Below, one piece after another: positions 55,608 through 64,000 of a stretch of DNA of 64,000 nt. Origin of the DNA: an uncultured beta proteobacterium (GTDB lineage: Bacteria > Pseudomonadota > Gammaproteobacteria > Burkholderiales > Burkholderiaceae_C); contig CAIJPE010000411.1 in NCBI GenBank assembly GCA_903822435.1, forward strand, positions 62,001-126,000, written 5' to 3'. Position numbers and translations under genes: made by a program. The notes under the pieces are model-generated. The model was not told where the DNA came from and ran no database searches. It saw only the letters and a list, made by a program, of their open reading frames with translations. Numbering within the stretch: the first letter of the stretch is position 1; the number at the start of each line of letters is the position of its first letter.

Positions 55608-57257
55608 TCAAGCCGCAGCCGACAGCGGCCGCGGCTTGGCACGGAACATGGATGCATCGCTGCGCTGGAGCAGCGTGACGGCCGTATCGCCGGGCTCCAC
55701 CTGGGCAATGCCGATGCTGGCGCCCACGCGCAGTTGCGGCGACAGATGATCCCACCGAAGGCCGGCCAGCAGCGCCCGGATGCGGTCGCAGATCTGCTGC
55801 GCGGTCTCCACCGTGGCATGCGGAAACAGCACCACGAATTCATCGCCCCCGAAGCGGGCCGGCAGATCGGCCTCGCGCACCGCCGAGCGGATGGCCTGCG
55901 CCACCGAGCGCAGCACCTCGTCGCCCGCGCTGTGGGTGTAGGTGTCGTTGACGGCCTTGAAGTCGTCCAGGTCGATCAGCGCCAGGCAGGCCACCGGCAC
56001 CTGCCCGGGCTCGCGGCGCTCGCGGCCAAGCAGCGCGGCCAACCGCTCTTCGAAGCACCGCCGGTTGGCAATCGCCGTGAGCGGGTCTTCGTACGACAGC
56101 CGCTCCAGCTCGCGCGAGCGTTCGGCCAGCAGGCGCAAGTCGTGCCGGCTGGTGCGGACTTCCAGGTGCGCCTGCACGACACGGTCGCGGGTATCGAGAT
56201 TGTCTTCCTGGATGCGCAGCTCCCGGCGGCGATAGCGTCGCTCTTCTTCCAGCGCCAGGTCGAAACGGCCTTGCGATTCAAACAGCTGGATCAGCAGCGA
56301 ATGGGCAACCGTGGCCATGGGCTCGAATTCACGCTCGTCGGCCCACTCGATGAGGGTCATGGCCTCGGCATGCGCCGCACGGGTGTCGCCCTGCGCCCAG
56401 GCCAGCTCGGCCCTCACCCATTGGGCATAGAACCGCACCAGGGGCACCGAGCCGTCGGTTTGCAGGCGGTCGGTGACGATCAGGAGTTGAGCTTCGGCCT
56501 GCAGCGGATCGCCCGACCAGCACAGCGTCATGGCGCGCGCGCAGCCGGCCGCGAGCGCCAGCGCCGCAGCCTGGCGCCCGACCGGAGCGCCGTGAGCGGG
56601 GTGCTCGGCCAAGGCCTCCAGGCAGGCCTGCACGCGCGCCCACAGCAGCCCCAGGCCGGGCATCGCCCCGGGGATCGCCCCTGAAAAATAGCGCTGCTTG
56701 AACATCCGCGCGATCTCCAGCCAGGCCAGGCTGACGCGGGGCATCAGCCGGTCGGTGGCGCAGCCGCAAGCCTGCGCCACGGCATCGGCCCTGCGCAGCA
56801 CCGCATCCGCGTTCGAGTAGCCATGGCCCCAGAGGTAAGCCATACCCAGTTCGTGAAGTCGATGCACCTGGGCCGGCCCTTCGGGCAGCAACTCACCCAG
56901 GCGCACGCTGAGCATCGCGGCTTCCACGGCCTCGTCGTCGCGTCCGATGCAGCCATTGGCGCGGGCCAGCAAGGACAATGCCGTGGCCTCGGCGGCCAGG
57001 TCGCCGGCGCGTTGGAACATTTGCACGGCACCCTGGGCGGCGTGGATAGCACGCCGGAATCGGCCCACCTCGGTGTCGTAGCGGGCCAGCAGCAGCAACG
57101 CCCGGCCGCGCAGCGCGGCGTCGCCCAGCACCTCGGCCCCCTTGAGCGCGGCCACGGCGGTGTCGCGAACGGAATGGACCAATGCCACGTCGAACAAGGC
57201 GTTCGCCGCGTCCAGTTCGCGATGCAACTCGGTGTTCGTCAACCCTCGGGCACCCAT
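55608..57257 (-). CDS. Soluble diguanylate cyclase with TPR-like N-terminus
   Basis: The 549-residue protein has about 350 residues of helical, TPR-like repeats (ALRGRALLLLARYDTEVGRF; FRRAIHAAQGAVQMFQRAG; AEATALSLLARANG) with no membrane segment, a coiled linker (RSRELERLSYEDPLTAI) and a GGDEF domain with GGDEF active motif and I-site RxxD (READ) five residues before it. The ATG at 57257 has AGGAG six bases upstream; the frame is open to 57332. It is product-inhibited by design and probably senses a protein partner. Confidence 0.9.
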   Translation of the reverse strand: MGARGLTNTELHRELDAANALFDVALVHSVRDTAVAALKGAEVLGDAALRGRALLLLARYDTEVGRFRRAIHAAQGAVQMFQRAGDLAAEATALSLLARANGCIGRDDEAVEAAMLSVRLGELLPEGPAQVHRLHELGMAYLWGHGYSNADAVLRRADAVAQACGCATDRLMPRVSLAWLEIARMFKQRYFSGAIPGAMPGLGLLWARVQACLEALAEHPAHGAPVGRQAAALALAAGCARAMTLCWSGDPLQAEAQLLIVTDRLQTDGSVPLVRFYAQWVRAELAWAQGDTRAAHAEAMTLIEWADEREFEPMATVAHSLLIQLFESQGRFDLALEEERRYRRRELRIQEDNLDTRDRVVQAHLEVRTSRHDLRLLAERSRELERLSYEDPLTAIANRRCFEERLAALLGRERREPGQVPVACLALIDLDDFKAVNDTYTHSAGDEVLRSVAQAIRSAVREADLPARFGGDEFVVLFPHATVETAQQICDRIRALLAGLRWDHLSPQLRVGASIGIAQVEPGDTAVTLLQRSDASMFRAKPRPLSAAA

Positions 57258-57498
57258 CTTGAACTCCTGAAGCCGTAGCCGACCCGACGACACAAAGGCT
57301 CCGCCCGGCGGGCACCCCGAAAGGTCCCGCAATCCATCCGTTTGGCGCAGCAGCGGCTGTCCCGTTCGCGGGCCACACCCTCACTTCAGGCGTTGGGCAA
57401 GCGGGTACCGAAGCAGAAATCCTAATCGCCGGAACCCCGGCTGTGAAGTGGGCTTTGGCCAGGGCGGCCGGGCCGTCGGGACCGGTCTTGAACACAGG

Positions 57499-57633
57499 TT
57501 GCACACAGCGCGCGGGGGTGACGGCCCATCATCCACCGGTGGCCCACAGGCTTACCCACAGCCCGGGCCGAAACCAGGCCCCTGAAACCGGCTGGCACAG
57601 GGTGTCCCGCCCTTTCCCACAGGGTTGTGCACA
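57499..57633. other. Cluster of DnaA-box-like 9-mers
   Basis: Four matches to the DnaA box (TTATCCACA) with one to three mismatches lie in one orientation: TTGCACACA (57499-57507), TTACCCACA (57552-57560, one mismatch), TTTCCCACA (57613-57621) and TTGTGCACA (57625-57633). CACAG recurs seven times in about 150 bases, well above the local background by eye. Such clusters occur at origins and at DnaA-titrating sites. The closeness to a dif candidate makes an origin unlikely. Confidence 0.4.
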
Positions 57634-57665
57634 GCCCCCGCCGCGTGTCTGGGCGGCGCCGCGCC

Positions 57666-57698
57666 GCGCCGACTCAAAAATATTTTTTGGTTCGGCGC
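57666..57698. repeat. G+C-armed palindrome with AT-rich core
   Basis: GCGCCGA (57666-57672) and TCGGCGC (57692-57698) are perfect arms around a core that contains AAAAATATTTTT (57676-57687), itself palindromic. It begins five bases past the stop of the LLM gene on the minus strand. It could be a terminator for that gene, with a T-run inside the loop rather than after the stem, or an easily extruded cruciform. Confidence 0.5.
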
Positions 57699-57702
57699 GC
57701 CT

Positions 57703-58875
57703 TCAGCGGGCGCGGGCGGCAGCCTCGGCCTGGTAGCGCTGCGTGGCGGCTTCCACCGCCTGGCTGTGCACGGCCGCCAGCTCGGGCCGGGCGGCCCGCG
57801 CGCGCGCCGCCGCACCCAACGTGGCCCCCTGCCCTTGCCACTGCGGGAAGACATGCCGCGCGATCAGGTCGTAGCTCTTGCGCGTGGCGTCGAAGTTGGC
57901 CCAGTTGTGGGCCAGCATCAGGTACGCGCCAAAGCCGCCGTTGGACTGCTTCCAGAGCCGGTCGATCTGGGCGTTGACCATATCGGGCGTGCCGATGGCC
58001 CCGAAACCCGAGTCGTTGACGAAGGAGATCATCTCCTTGACATTGCTGCCCGGCACGGCCATCTGCGGGAAGGCGGCCACGGCCTGGAAGTAGTCGAACC
58101 ACTGCGCCATGCCGTATTCCACGTCGCGATAGGCCTGGTCCATCGTCTCGGCGCAGTGCACCATGCCCACCAGGCGCCATTTGTCGCGGTCCACCCGGGT
58201 CTTGTAGTGCGCGGCCTGGGCTTCCATCACGTCCCAGTGCAGGGCCAGGGCATCGAAGCCGGCGGCCGTCGTGGCGCCGATGGACAGCAGGCCCACGCCA
58301 TGCATTCCAGCCAGCTTGGGACCCGTGGGCGACGCCACGGCCGGCACGGCGATGTCGAACAGCGGGTTGGAGTACGGCCGCAGGTGCAGCCGCGCATCGC
58401 GAAGGTCCCAGCGGTCGTTCTTGAAGGTGACCGGCTCTTCGGTGGTCAGCAGCTTCATGATCACGCCCAGGCCGTCTTCCAGCAGCAGCCGCGTCTGGCT
58501 TTGCGAGATGCCGATCATGATGCCGTCGCTGGGCAGCGAACCCGGGCCGAGGCCGAGCATGACGCGGCCGCGGGTGAGGTGGTCGAGCTGCACGATCCGC
58601 TCGGCCACCCACAGGGGGTTGTGGTAGCTGACGCTGACCACGCCGGTGCCCAGCCTGATGTGGCGGGTGCGCTCGGATGCCACGGCGATCATGATCTCGG
58701 GGCTGGCGCTGATCTCGGTGCCGGCCGAGTGGTGCTCACCGCACCAGGCCTCGTCGTAGCCACAGCGGTCGAGCCACTGGATGAGTTCCAGGTCCTGCTC
58801 GAGGGCCAGCGTCGGGTTGATGCCGGGCTTGTGGAAAGGGGCCAGGAAAATGCCGAAACGCATCCGATGGGTCAT
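57703..58875 (-). CDS. LLM-class flavin-dependent oxidoreductase
   Basis: The 390-residue protein has the luciferase-like TIM barrel: MRFGIFLAPFHKPG, WCGEHHSAGTEISASPEIM (quoted in part), GTGVVSVSYHNPLWVAER, LGLGPGSLPSDG and a C-terminal PGSNVKEMISF-type loop. It uses FMNH2 or F420 with O2 on an unknown substrate, often alkanes, nitriles or sulfonates. It is the last gene of the leftward lipid-related group, separated from the hydrolase by 138 bases. The C-terminal tail is Ala/Arg-rich and disordered-looking. Confidence 0.88.
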   Translation of the reverse strand: MTHRMRFGIFLAPFHKPGINPTLALEQDLELIQWLDRCGYDEAWCGEHHSAGTEISASPEIMIAVASERTRHIRLGTGVVSVSYHNPLWVAERIVQLDHLTRGRVMLGLGPGSLPSDGIMIGISQSQTRLLLEDGLGVIMKLLTTEEPVTFKNDRWDLRDARLHLRPYSNPLFDIAVPAVASPTGPKLAGMHGVGLLSIGATTAAGFDALALHWDVMEAQAAHYKTRVDRDKWRLVGMVHCAETMDQAYRDVEYGMAQWFDYFQAVAAFPQMAVPGSNVKEMISFVNDSGFGAIGTPDMVNAQIDRLWKQSNGGFGAYLMLAHNWANFDATRKSYDLIARHVFPQWQGQGATLGAAARARAARPELAAVHSQAVEAATQRYQAEAAARAR

Positions 58876-59013
58876 GGGGCTTGTCTCCGATGGGTTGGGT
58901 GGGCAGGCGTCGTCGCGCCGTGTTCAGGCCACCCTGCCGAGACCGGGCGCCTGGGGCCTTGTACGCCGCCGTGCGCCGGGTGTCCATTCGCACTCGACCC
59001 CGAGGGGGCACTT

Positions 59014-59901
59014 TCAGGTCCTGGCGCGCCCCGCGTTGGTGGCGATGCCTTCGGCGATGCGCGGCAGCAGTTGCAGCGGCAGGTCGTGGCCCATGCCCGG
59101 GATGATGTCGGCCTCCGCGCCCGCAATGCGCGCCACCAGGTCGTGCGCCGCGGCCACGGGCACCAGCGGGTCGGCCTGGCCGTGGATCACGCGGGTGGGC
59201 GCCGTGATGCGGCCGAGCATCGGCGTGCGGTCGCCGTCCGCGACCACCGCCACCAGTTGCCGCGCCGTGCCGGCTGGCCGCCAGGCACGCGCCACCATCT
59301 CAGACAGGCGTTCTCGGAGCCCGGCCGGCTCGGGCGGATAGGCCGGGCTGCCGATGACCGCCAGCACGCGCTGCAGGTGCGCCACCACGTCGGCCGGCGC
59401 GGGGCTGCGGGGCCGCTTCAGCAGCATGCGCTGAACCCGCATGGCCGCCTGCGGCAGGTGGCGCGCGCCGCTGGTCGTCATGATCAGGGTCAGGCTCTTC
59501 ACGCGATCCGGGTGCCGGGCGGCCAGGTGCTGGGCGATCATGCCGCCCATCGATGCGCCGCAGATGTGCGCCCGCTGCACCCCCAGCGCGTCCAGCACGC
59601 CCAGCGCGTCGCCAGCCATGTCGGCCAGTGAATACGGGGACTTGACGGGCAGGCCGAGCGTGTAGCGAATGCCCGACCAGGCCAGCGAAGGCAGGCCCAG
59701 GTGGTCGAAGCCCTGGCTCTTGCCGATGTCGCGGTTGTCCAGCCGCAGCACCCGGAAGCCCCGGCTCACCAGCGCCTGCACGAGTTCGGGAGGCCACCCC
59801 GTGAGCTGCATGCCCAGGCCCATGATCAGCAGCAGCGGCTCACCCGTGGGAAGGCCTTGGTCTTCGACCTCGATGCCGATGCCGCCTGCCGATACTTGCA
59901 C
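59014..59901 (-). CDS. Alpha/beta hydrolase
   Basis: The 295-residue enzyme has the nucleophile elbow GASMGGM near residues 116-122, LDNRDIGKSQG (oxyanion region), HGQADPLVPV (Asp) and GMGHDLP (His). This pattern is seen in aclacinomycin-methylesterase- and 3-oxoadipate enol-lactonase-like esterases. It starts at a GTG (59901). The gene lies nine bases after a second hydrolase and so in the WS/DGAT operon. Physiological substrate unknown; wax ester or methyl ester cleavage is a fitting guess. Confidence 0.88.
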   Translation of the reverse strand: MQVSAGGIGIEVEDQGLPTGEPLLLIMGLGMQLTGWPPELVQALVSRGFRVLRLDNRDIGKSQGFDHLGLPSLAWSGIRYTLGLPVKSPYSLADMAGDALGVLDALGVQRAHICGASMGGMIAQHLAARHPDRVKSLTLIMTTSGARHLPQAAMRVQRMLLKRPRSPAPADVVAHLQRVLAVIGSPAYPPEPAGLRERLSEMVARAWRPAGTARQLVAVVADGDRTPMLGRITAPTRVIHGQADPLVPVAAAHDLVARIAGAEADIIPGMGHDLPLQLLPRIAEGIATNAGRART

Positions 59902-59910
59902 GCTGGCCTT

Positions 59911-60768
59911 TCAGGCCGGTGCCGCCGGTGCCGCCGGGGTCGCCGGGGACTTGGCAGCGGGCCTGAAGAACCAGCGCCGGTAGCCGCTGGCATCGAAGCG
60001 CTTCCAGTCCTTCGGGTCCTGCGCCAGGCGGTCGGCCACGGCATACAGCGCCAGCGGGTTCATGCCCATGCCGACGTGGCTGGCCTGCACCTCGATGTTC
60101 TCGGTGTGGGGCGCGTCCTCGTTCAGGCTGCAGGGCCAGGCCACGATGCCGTCGGTCTTGCTGAAGATCGACGTGGTGGGGCAGTTCGGGGCCTGGCGGA
60201 TCTGCGCCACCAGGGCCGGGTCCAGCACCCGCTGGCCACTGACCAGCTGGTAGAAGCGCCAGGCGTTGGTGGCCTTGGGGTGGCCTGCGAAGGGGGTGCC
60301 CAGCGTGATGACGCAGCGCACGCGGTCGGCCAGTTCCTTGGCCATCTCGCGGGCATAGATGCCGCCCAGGCTCCAGCCCACGAGACTGGCAGGCTGGCCA
60401 TGGCGCTCGGTCACCTCCTGCACGCGGGCCCGGCAGGCCGCCAGCACGCCGTTGCGCGGGCCGAAGTTGAAACCCTGCTCCCAGGGGTAGACCGCATAGC
60501 CACGCTCGGTCAGGAAGCCACGCAGCGGTGCGGTGCTCAAATCGGTCGCACCGAGCCCCGGAAACACCACCACCGGGTGCCCGTCGCCGGCAGGCAGCCG
60601 CCGCAGCCAGGGGGCGGCCGCCAGCATGGCCGCGTATTCCCAGGGGGCGCGGGCCTCCAGCATCATCAAAAACGCGCCCGGCGCTTCGACCGGCTCCTCC
60701 AGGTCATCCAGGGTGGCGGCCGGTTCGGGCCGTCGGGGGCGGGAGGAACGTCGCAGGGAAAAACTCAT
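59911..60768 (-). CDS. Lipase/esterase-like alpha/beta hydrolase
   Basis: The 285-residue protein has VVVFPGLGATDLST (oxyanion loop), the elbow GWSLGGIYARE with Ser nucleophile, FSKTDGIVAW and ASHVGMGMNP for Asp and His. It resembles the PHA-depolymerase/lipase-like hydrolases that go with WS/DGAT genes. It has no signal peptide, so acts in the cytoplasm, perhaps on storage lipid. It is nine bases downstream of the WS/DGAT gene. The C-terminus is an Ala/Pro-rich tail. Confidence 0.85.
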   Translation of the reverse strand: MSFSLRRSSRPRRPEPAATLDDLEEPVEAPGAFLMMLEARAPWEYAAMLAAAPWLRRLPAGDGHPVVVFPGLGATDLSTAPLRGFLTERGYAVYPWEQGFNFGPRNGVLAACRARVQEVTERHGQPASLVGWSLGGIYAREMAKELADRVRCVITLGTPFAGHPKATNAWRFYQLVSGQRVLDPALVAQIRQAPNCPTTSIFSKTDGIVAWPCSLNEDAPHTENIEVQASHVGMGMNPLALYAVADRLAQDPKDWKRFDASGYRRWFFRPAAKSPATPAAPAAPA

Positions 60769-60777
60769 CGGTGGATC

Positions 60778-62418
60778 CTAACCAGCGCGGCGTGGACGGA
60801 TTGGGGCGTTGCCTCTGGAATTCTTGGGTTTGCCGGTCACCTGAGCGACGGCGGTCTCGACGGCGGTGTCCATCATGGCCCTGGCCGTTCGCCCCACGGC
60901 CGCCCCCAGCGTGCCGGTGATCGAGCGCGTGGCCTGGCGAACCAGGTTGCCGGCGATGTCGGCCGCGCCGGGGGCCGCGTCGGGCTCGGGCTGGAGCGCA
61001 CGCAGATCGTCGAAGGCGATCCGGATCGCATCGGCCAATTCGCGCACGTCGGGCATGGCCTGTGAATCGGCCATCAGGCCGAAATCCAGAGAGCGGTCGT
61101 AGCTCTGAACGGTGATATTGAGGCCCAGACCGTGCACGATGATCGAACTCGGGTAATTCGTGACCATGCGCGCGCCGGCCATGTACAGCGGCACGGGCGG
61201 CCCGGGTACGTTGGAGATGACCACGTTGGCCACCTGCGGGATGCGGTCGGCAATTCTTGCCTTGCCGTACAGCGCCGTGGCCGCCTCGATCAGCCAGGGC
61301 ACGCCCAGCGACGGGAAATCCGTCGGCAGGATGCTCTTGAGGCTGCCCATGGTCGATTTCATGGCTGCCGTGGCCGCCTTCACGTGGACCAGTCGCTTCG
61401 TGGTGTCGGCGATCTGGGTGCCCAGGTTGATCAGGCTCATCGAAGCCTGGTTGTCGGAGGTGGTGTCGCCCTTCTCGCGCAACGAGATGGGCACCGCCGC
61501 GATCAGGCTCTTGCGGGGCAGCGCCTTGCGGGTGGCGTAGTAGCGGCGCAAGGCGCTGCTGCACAGCATCAGCACGATGTCGTTGATGGTGGCGTCGAAG
61601 GCGCGGCCCAGCGCCTTGACCTCGGCCATCGGCAGGGTCACGGTGGCAAAGGCGCGGCCTGTGGTGATCGAGCCGTTCAGCGGCGTGCGCGGGGCCAGGG
61701 TGATGTTGCTGGCCCGCTTGGGGCCGCCCAGCAGGGCCGAACCGGCCAGGCCCTTGGAAGCGGCGTTCTTCAGCGTGCCCACCGTGGCCGGCAGGCCCTT
61801 GACGATCTCGGCCACCTTCTGCGCCTGGTGGCCGAGCACCCCACGCAGCATTTCGGCCATCTCCAGGCGGAAGGTCTTGGGGCGGCGCGAGGGGCGCGCC
61901 TCGATCACGCGGGGCTCGGGGGTGATGTCCATGATGGCGTTGGCCAGCGCCACGGCTGCCTGCCCATCGACCGCGGCGTGGTGCAGCTGGGTGTAGAGCG
62001 CCACGCGCCGGCGCCCCTCCGGGCTGGGCCCCAGGCCTTCGAAGACGTGGAACTTCCACAGCGGCCGCTTGCGGTCGAGCAGCACGGGGTGCAGGCTGGA
62101 AACCGCCGCTTCCAGTTCGGCGCGGCCGCTGCCGGTGCGTGCCGAGGCCGGCAGCTTGACCTCGACGATGTGCCGCTTCAGGTCGGGGTCGGCGTCCACC
62201 CAGGCCGGGTTGGCCATGTTCAGGGGCATCCACCACAGCTTGCGGCGCAGCACCGGGGCCACCGGCAGGCGGGCCGCGATGTGCTTGCGCAGGGCGGTGA
62301 CGAACTTGCCCTTGTAGCCCGGCGGCAGCTCGAAGATGTGCAGGGCGCCGACGTGCATCGGCATCTCGGCGGTCTCGAGGTACAGGAACGTGGCGTCCAG
62401 GCCTGAGAGTTGCTCCAT
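60778..62418 (-). CDS. Wax ester synthase/diacylglycerol acyltransferase (WS/DGAT)
   Basis: The 546-residue bifunctional acyltransferase makes wax esters and triacylglycerols from acyl-CoA. The catalytic HHxxxDG is HHAAVDG at 146-152; the N-terminus has QLSGLDATFLYLETAEMPMH (quoted in part) and the C-terminal half has the NDIVLMLCSSALRRY and SNVPGPPVPLY motifs. A positively charged C-terminal tail (SRGNAPIRPRRAG) could bind lipid. The gene begins the operon with two hydrolases. Confidence 0.94.
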   Translation of the reverse strand: MEQLSGLDATFLYLETAEMPMHVGALHIFELPPGYKGKFVTALRKHIAARLPVAPVLRRKLWWMPLNMANPAWVDADPDLKRHIVEVKLPASARTGSGRAELEAAVSSLHPVLLDRKRPLWKFHVFEGLGPSPEGRRRVALYTQLHHAAVDGQAAVALANAIMDITPEPRVIEARPSRRPKTFRLEMAEMLRGVLGHQAQKVAEIVKGLPATVGTLKNAASKGLAGSALLGGPKRASNITLAPRTPLNGSITTGRAFATVTLPMAEVKALGRAFDATINDIVLMLCSSALRRYYATRKALPRKSLIAAVPISLREKGDTTSDNQASMSLINLGTQIADTTKRLVHVKAATAAMKSTMGSLKSILPTDFPSLGVPWLIEAATALYGKARIADRIPQVANVVISNVPGPPVPLYMAGARMVTNYPSSIIVHGLGLNITVQSYDRSLDFGLMADSQAMPDVRELADAIRIAFDDLRALQPEPDAAPGAADIAGNLVRQATRSITGTLGAAVGRTARAMMDTAVETAVAQVTGKPKNSRGNAPIRPRRAG

Positions 62419-62585
62419 GCGGGCTCCCCCGCAGCGACAGCGCTGCGGCCATACGATCCTAGGGGGCGCGCGGGGCCCGCAGCCTCCGGGCTCACCCTAT
62501 GGCTGGCACCGGCGACGGCAAGCCCGAAGCAGCACGCCGTGCGGGCATCCGCCGCGGGCCCTGATCGTCCTCACGGCCCGGGCGC

Positions 62586-63485
62586 TCAGCCGCCGGCCGA
62601 TGCCCCGCCCGGGCCAGTCCGCAGCGCCAGCGCTTCGTTGGCCACCAGGGCCAGCAGCACCAGTGCGCCCCCGCCCAGCACGGCAGCCGATGGGGCTTCG
62701 CCCGCCCCGGCCCAGGCCCACAGCACGCCGAAAACGACTTCCAGCAGGCCCAGCAACGACAACTCGGGCGCACTGAGCACGCGGGCGGCGGCCACCGCCA
62801 TGAGGCAGGGAATGGCCAGCTGCGTCACTCCCAGCAGGGCCAGCAGCAACACGTCGCGGCCCGAGGCCGCCAAGGGCCAGGCCAGCGGCAGCGTGACGGC
62901 TGCCGAGACCAGAGCGCCGATCAGCACGGCGCCCAGCATGTCCGGCGGCGCCTTCTGCTGCTTCAGGTGCTGCAGCAGGGTCCAGTTGGTGGCGGCCGCC
63001 ACAGGGACGCACAGGGCCACGGCGGTACCCAGCAGTTGTCGCCCTTCGCCGCTGGCTTCATGCCCGTACATCCAGGCAATGCCCACGCCCGCCAGCGCGA
63101 TGGCGGCCCAGGTGCGCGGCGCCAGGCGGTGGCCCAGCACCCAGCGGGCGCCCAGGGCCGTGAGCAAGGGCCCGATGGACATCGTCACCAGCACGTTGGC
63201 CACGCTGGTGAGCGTGAGCGCGACCATGAAGGCCGTGAACATCACCGCCCAGCACACGCCCGAAAGCCACAGCGCACGCCCGCCGCCCGCCAGCGTCCTA
63301 CGCAGCACGGCGGGGCCCCTCAGCATGGGCAGCAGCAGCAGCGCGCCCGCGTTGAAGGCGCTGCGCCAGAATGTGAGCTCGAAGCTGCGGGCGGCCTCCA
63401 GGTGGCGCGACACCACCCCGGCCGTGCTCCACAGGATGGCGGCGGCCACCATCACCCACACCGCCTTGCGGTGCGTCATCGCCAT
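62586..63485 (-). CDS. EamA/DMT-superfamily transporter
   Basis: This 299-residue protein has ten predicted helices in two EamA repeats (VMVAAAILWSTAGVVSRHL; VPVAAATNWTLLQHLKQQ, then ELSLLGLLEVVFGVLWAWAG). It has no close sequence similarity in sight to the EamA protein at 29200. The ATG at 63485 lies 19 bases after the typA stop, so it may be co-transcribed with typA. Substrate unknown; this group usually exports amino acids or metabolites. Confidence 0.88.
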   Translation of the reverse strand: MAMTHRKAVWVMVAAAILWSTAGVVSRHLEAARSFELTFWRSAFNAGALLLLPMLRGPAVLRRTLAGGGRALWLSGVCWAVMFTAFMVALTLTSVANVLVTMSIGPLLTALGARWVLGHRLAPRTWAAIALAGVGIAWMYGHEASGEGRQLLGTAVALCVPVAAATNWTLLQHLKQQKAPPDMLGAVLIGALVSAAVTLPLAWPLAASGRDVLLLALLGVTQLAIPCLMAVAAARVLSAPELSLLGLLEVVFGVLWAWAGAGEAPSAAVLGGGALVLLALVANEALALRTGPGGASAGG

Positions 63486-63504
63486 GATGCCGACGAGGCT
63501 GTGT

Positions 63505-64000
63505 TCAGTCCGAACGGCCCGCGCGCTTGCGCTCGTGTTCGGTCAGGTAGCGTTTGCGCACGCGGATGCTCTTGGGCGTGATCTCGACCAGCTCGTCGTC
63601 GGCGATGAACTCCACCGCGTACTCCAGCGTCAGGTCGATCGGCGGGGTGATCTTGATCGCGTCTTCCTTGCCGCTGACGCGGAAGTTGGTCAGCTGCTTC
63701 TGGCGCACGGCATTGACCACGAGGTCGTTGTCGCGCGAATGGATGCCCACGATCATGCCCTCGTAGACCGGGTCGCCGGCCTTGACGAACATGCGGCCCC
63801 GGTCGTCCAGCTTGCCCAGCGCGTAGGTGACGATCTCGCCCGAGTCCATGCTGATCAGCACGCCGTTCTTGCGGCCCGCGATCTCGCCCTTGTAGGCCTC
63901 GTAGCCGTCGAAGATGTTGCTGATGAGGCCGGTGCCGCGCGTCAGGTTCATGAACTCGTTGGAGAAGCCGATCAGGCCCCGCGCCGGGATACGGTACTCC
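63505..64000 (-). CDS. typA: Translational GTPase TypA/BipA, C-terminal part
   Basis: The last 164 residues and the stop are visible; the gene enters from the right edge. The sequence has the EYRIPARGLIGF motif at the edge, then NLTRGTGLISNIFDGYEAYKGEI, MDSGEIVTYALGKLDDRG, VKAGDPVYEGMIVGIHSRDNDLVVN (quoted in part), FRVSGKEDAIKITPP and the C-terminal RVRKRYLTEHERKR. TypA binds ribosomes and helps 50S assembly at low temperature or stress. Complete C-terminal domain, as expected. Confidence 0.96.
   Translation of the reverse strand, partial: EYRIPARGLIGFSNEFMNLTRGTGLISNIFDGYEAYKGEIAGRKNGVLISMDSGEIVTYALGKLDDRGRMFVKAGDPVYEGMIVGIHSRDNDLVVNAVRQKQLTNFRVSGKEDAIKITPPIDLTLEYAVEFIADDELVEITPKSIRVRKRYLTEHERKRAGRSD

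Larger units (their letters stand above)
57258..57702. other. 445-base gene-free region between two leftward genes
   Basis: No convincing reading frame fills this gap. The part from 57488 to 57634 has seven CACAG words, four of them DnaA-box-like 9-mers, and a long AT core palindrome follows at 57666-57698. Upstream of the cyclase gene there should be a promoter at about 57260-57420. The rest shows nothing I can identify. Confidence 0.55.

Noticed and set aside
57499-57633. Replication origin at the DnaA-like cluster
   Set aside because: No dnaA, dnaN, rep or parAB gene is near and most boxes have two or more mismatches. A dif site 49 kb away argues against a main origin.

Overview
The window is high-G+C DNA with dense, short-gapped gene strings and many 4-bp ATGA/GTGA overlaps. 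Gene content points to a betaproteobacterium of the order Burkholderiales, probably near the Rubrivivax/Leptothrix/Ideonella group. The evidence is the mltG-tmk-holB-pilZ-tatD string facing ygfZ and a DUF4936-type gene, a chrA gene, an OprB porin, a TonB receptor and class I WS/DGAT. This is inferred from gene content only. I saw no rRNA, tRNA, CRISPR array or insertion sequence.

Layout. 1-8.3 kb: partial chromate transporter, PBP7-type endopeptidase, a lipase-like hydrolase, an HtrA/DegP protease with a QseBC-type two-component system, then a small membrane protein and a Sir2 deacylase of less G+C-rich sequence. At 8408-8435 lies a strong candidate for the chromosomal dif site, which would place the window at the replication terminus. 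8.5-15.7 kb: housekeeping string (ankyrin protein, TatD, PilZ, HolB, Tmk, MltG; YgfZ, DUF4936; a thioesterase-acetyltransferase fusion). 15.7-20.5 kb: iron-dependent alcohol dehydrogenase, a YtrA-type GntR regulator with its ABC exporter, and isocitrate lyase. 20.8-31.6 kb: polyamine block (agmatinase-like enzyme, two omega-aminotransferases, a gamma-glutamylputrescine synthetase-like enzyme, a PotGHI-type importer lacking its binding protein), an EamA exporter and an OprB porin. 31.6-36 kb: GST-dusA-mtnP-mtnA-class II aldolase, which reads as a methylthioadenosine/5'-deoxyadenosine salvage (DHAP shunt) operon. 36-38.3 kb: a diguanylate cyclase and an HD-domain protein.

38.3-52 kb is the accessory core. 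A tightly packed operon encodes a 2-oxoglutarate/Fe(II) oxygenase, a fused TssB-TssC (type VI secretion sheath) protein with no other type VI gene in the window, and a 1226-residue TIR-NB-ARC-WD40 protein built like a bacterial APAF-1. Eight kilobases further on, a second TIR protein fuses TIR, a pseudokinase and a globin domain. Between them are a secreted HExxH protein, a YedY-like molybdoenzyme with a cytochrome b, and a Tat-exported N,N-dimethylformamidase-like protein. I regard the TIR/sheath operon and the TIR-pseudokinase-globin protein as the best candidates for an undescribed system, probably of the immune or conflict type; that function is inference.

52-64 kb: NikR with a TonB receptor behind a palindromic site (nickel uptake), an SDR, a second diguanylate cyclase, a DnaA-box-like cluster with an AT-rich palindrome, an LLM flavin enzyme, two alpha/beta hydrolases with a WS/DGAT acyltransferase (storage lipid), an EamA exporter and the C-terminus of TypA/BipA.
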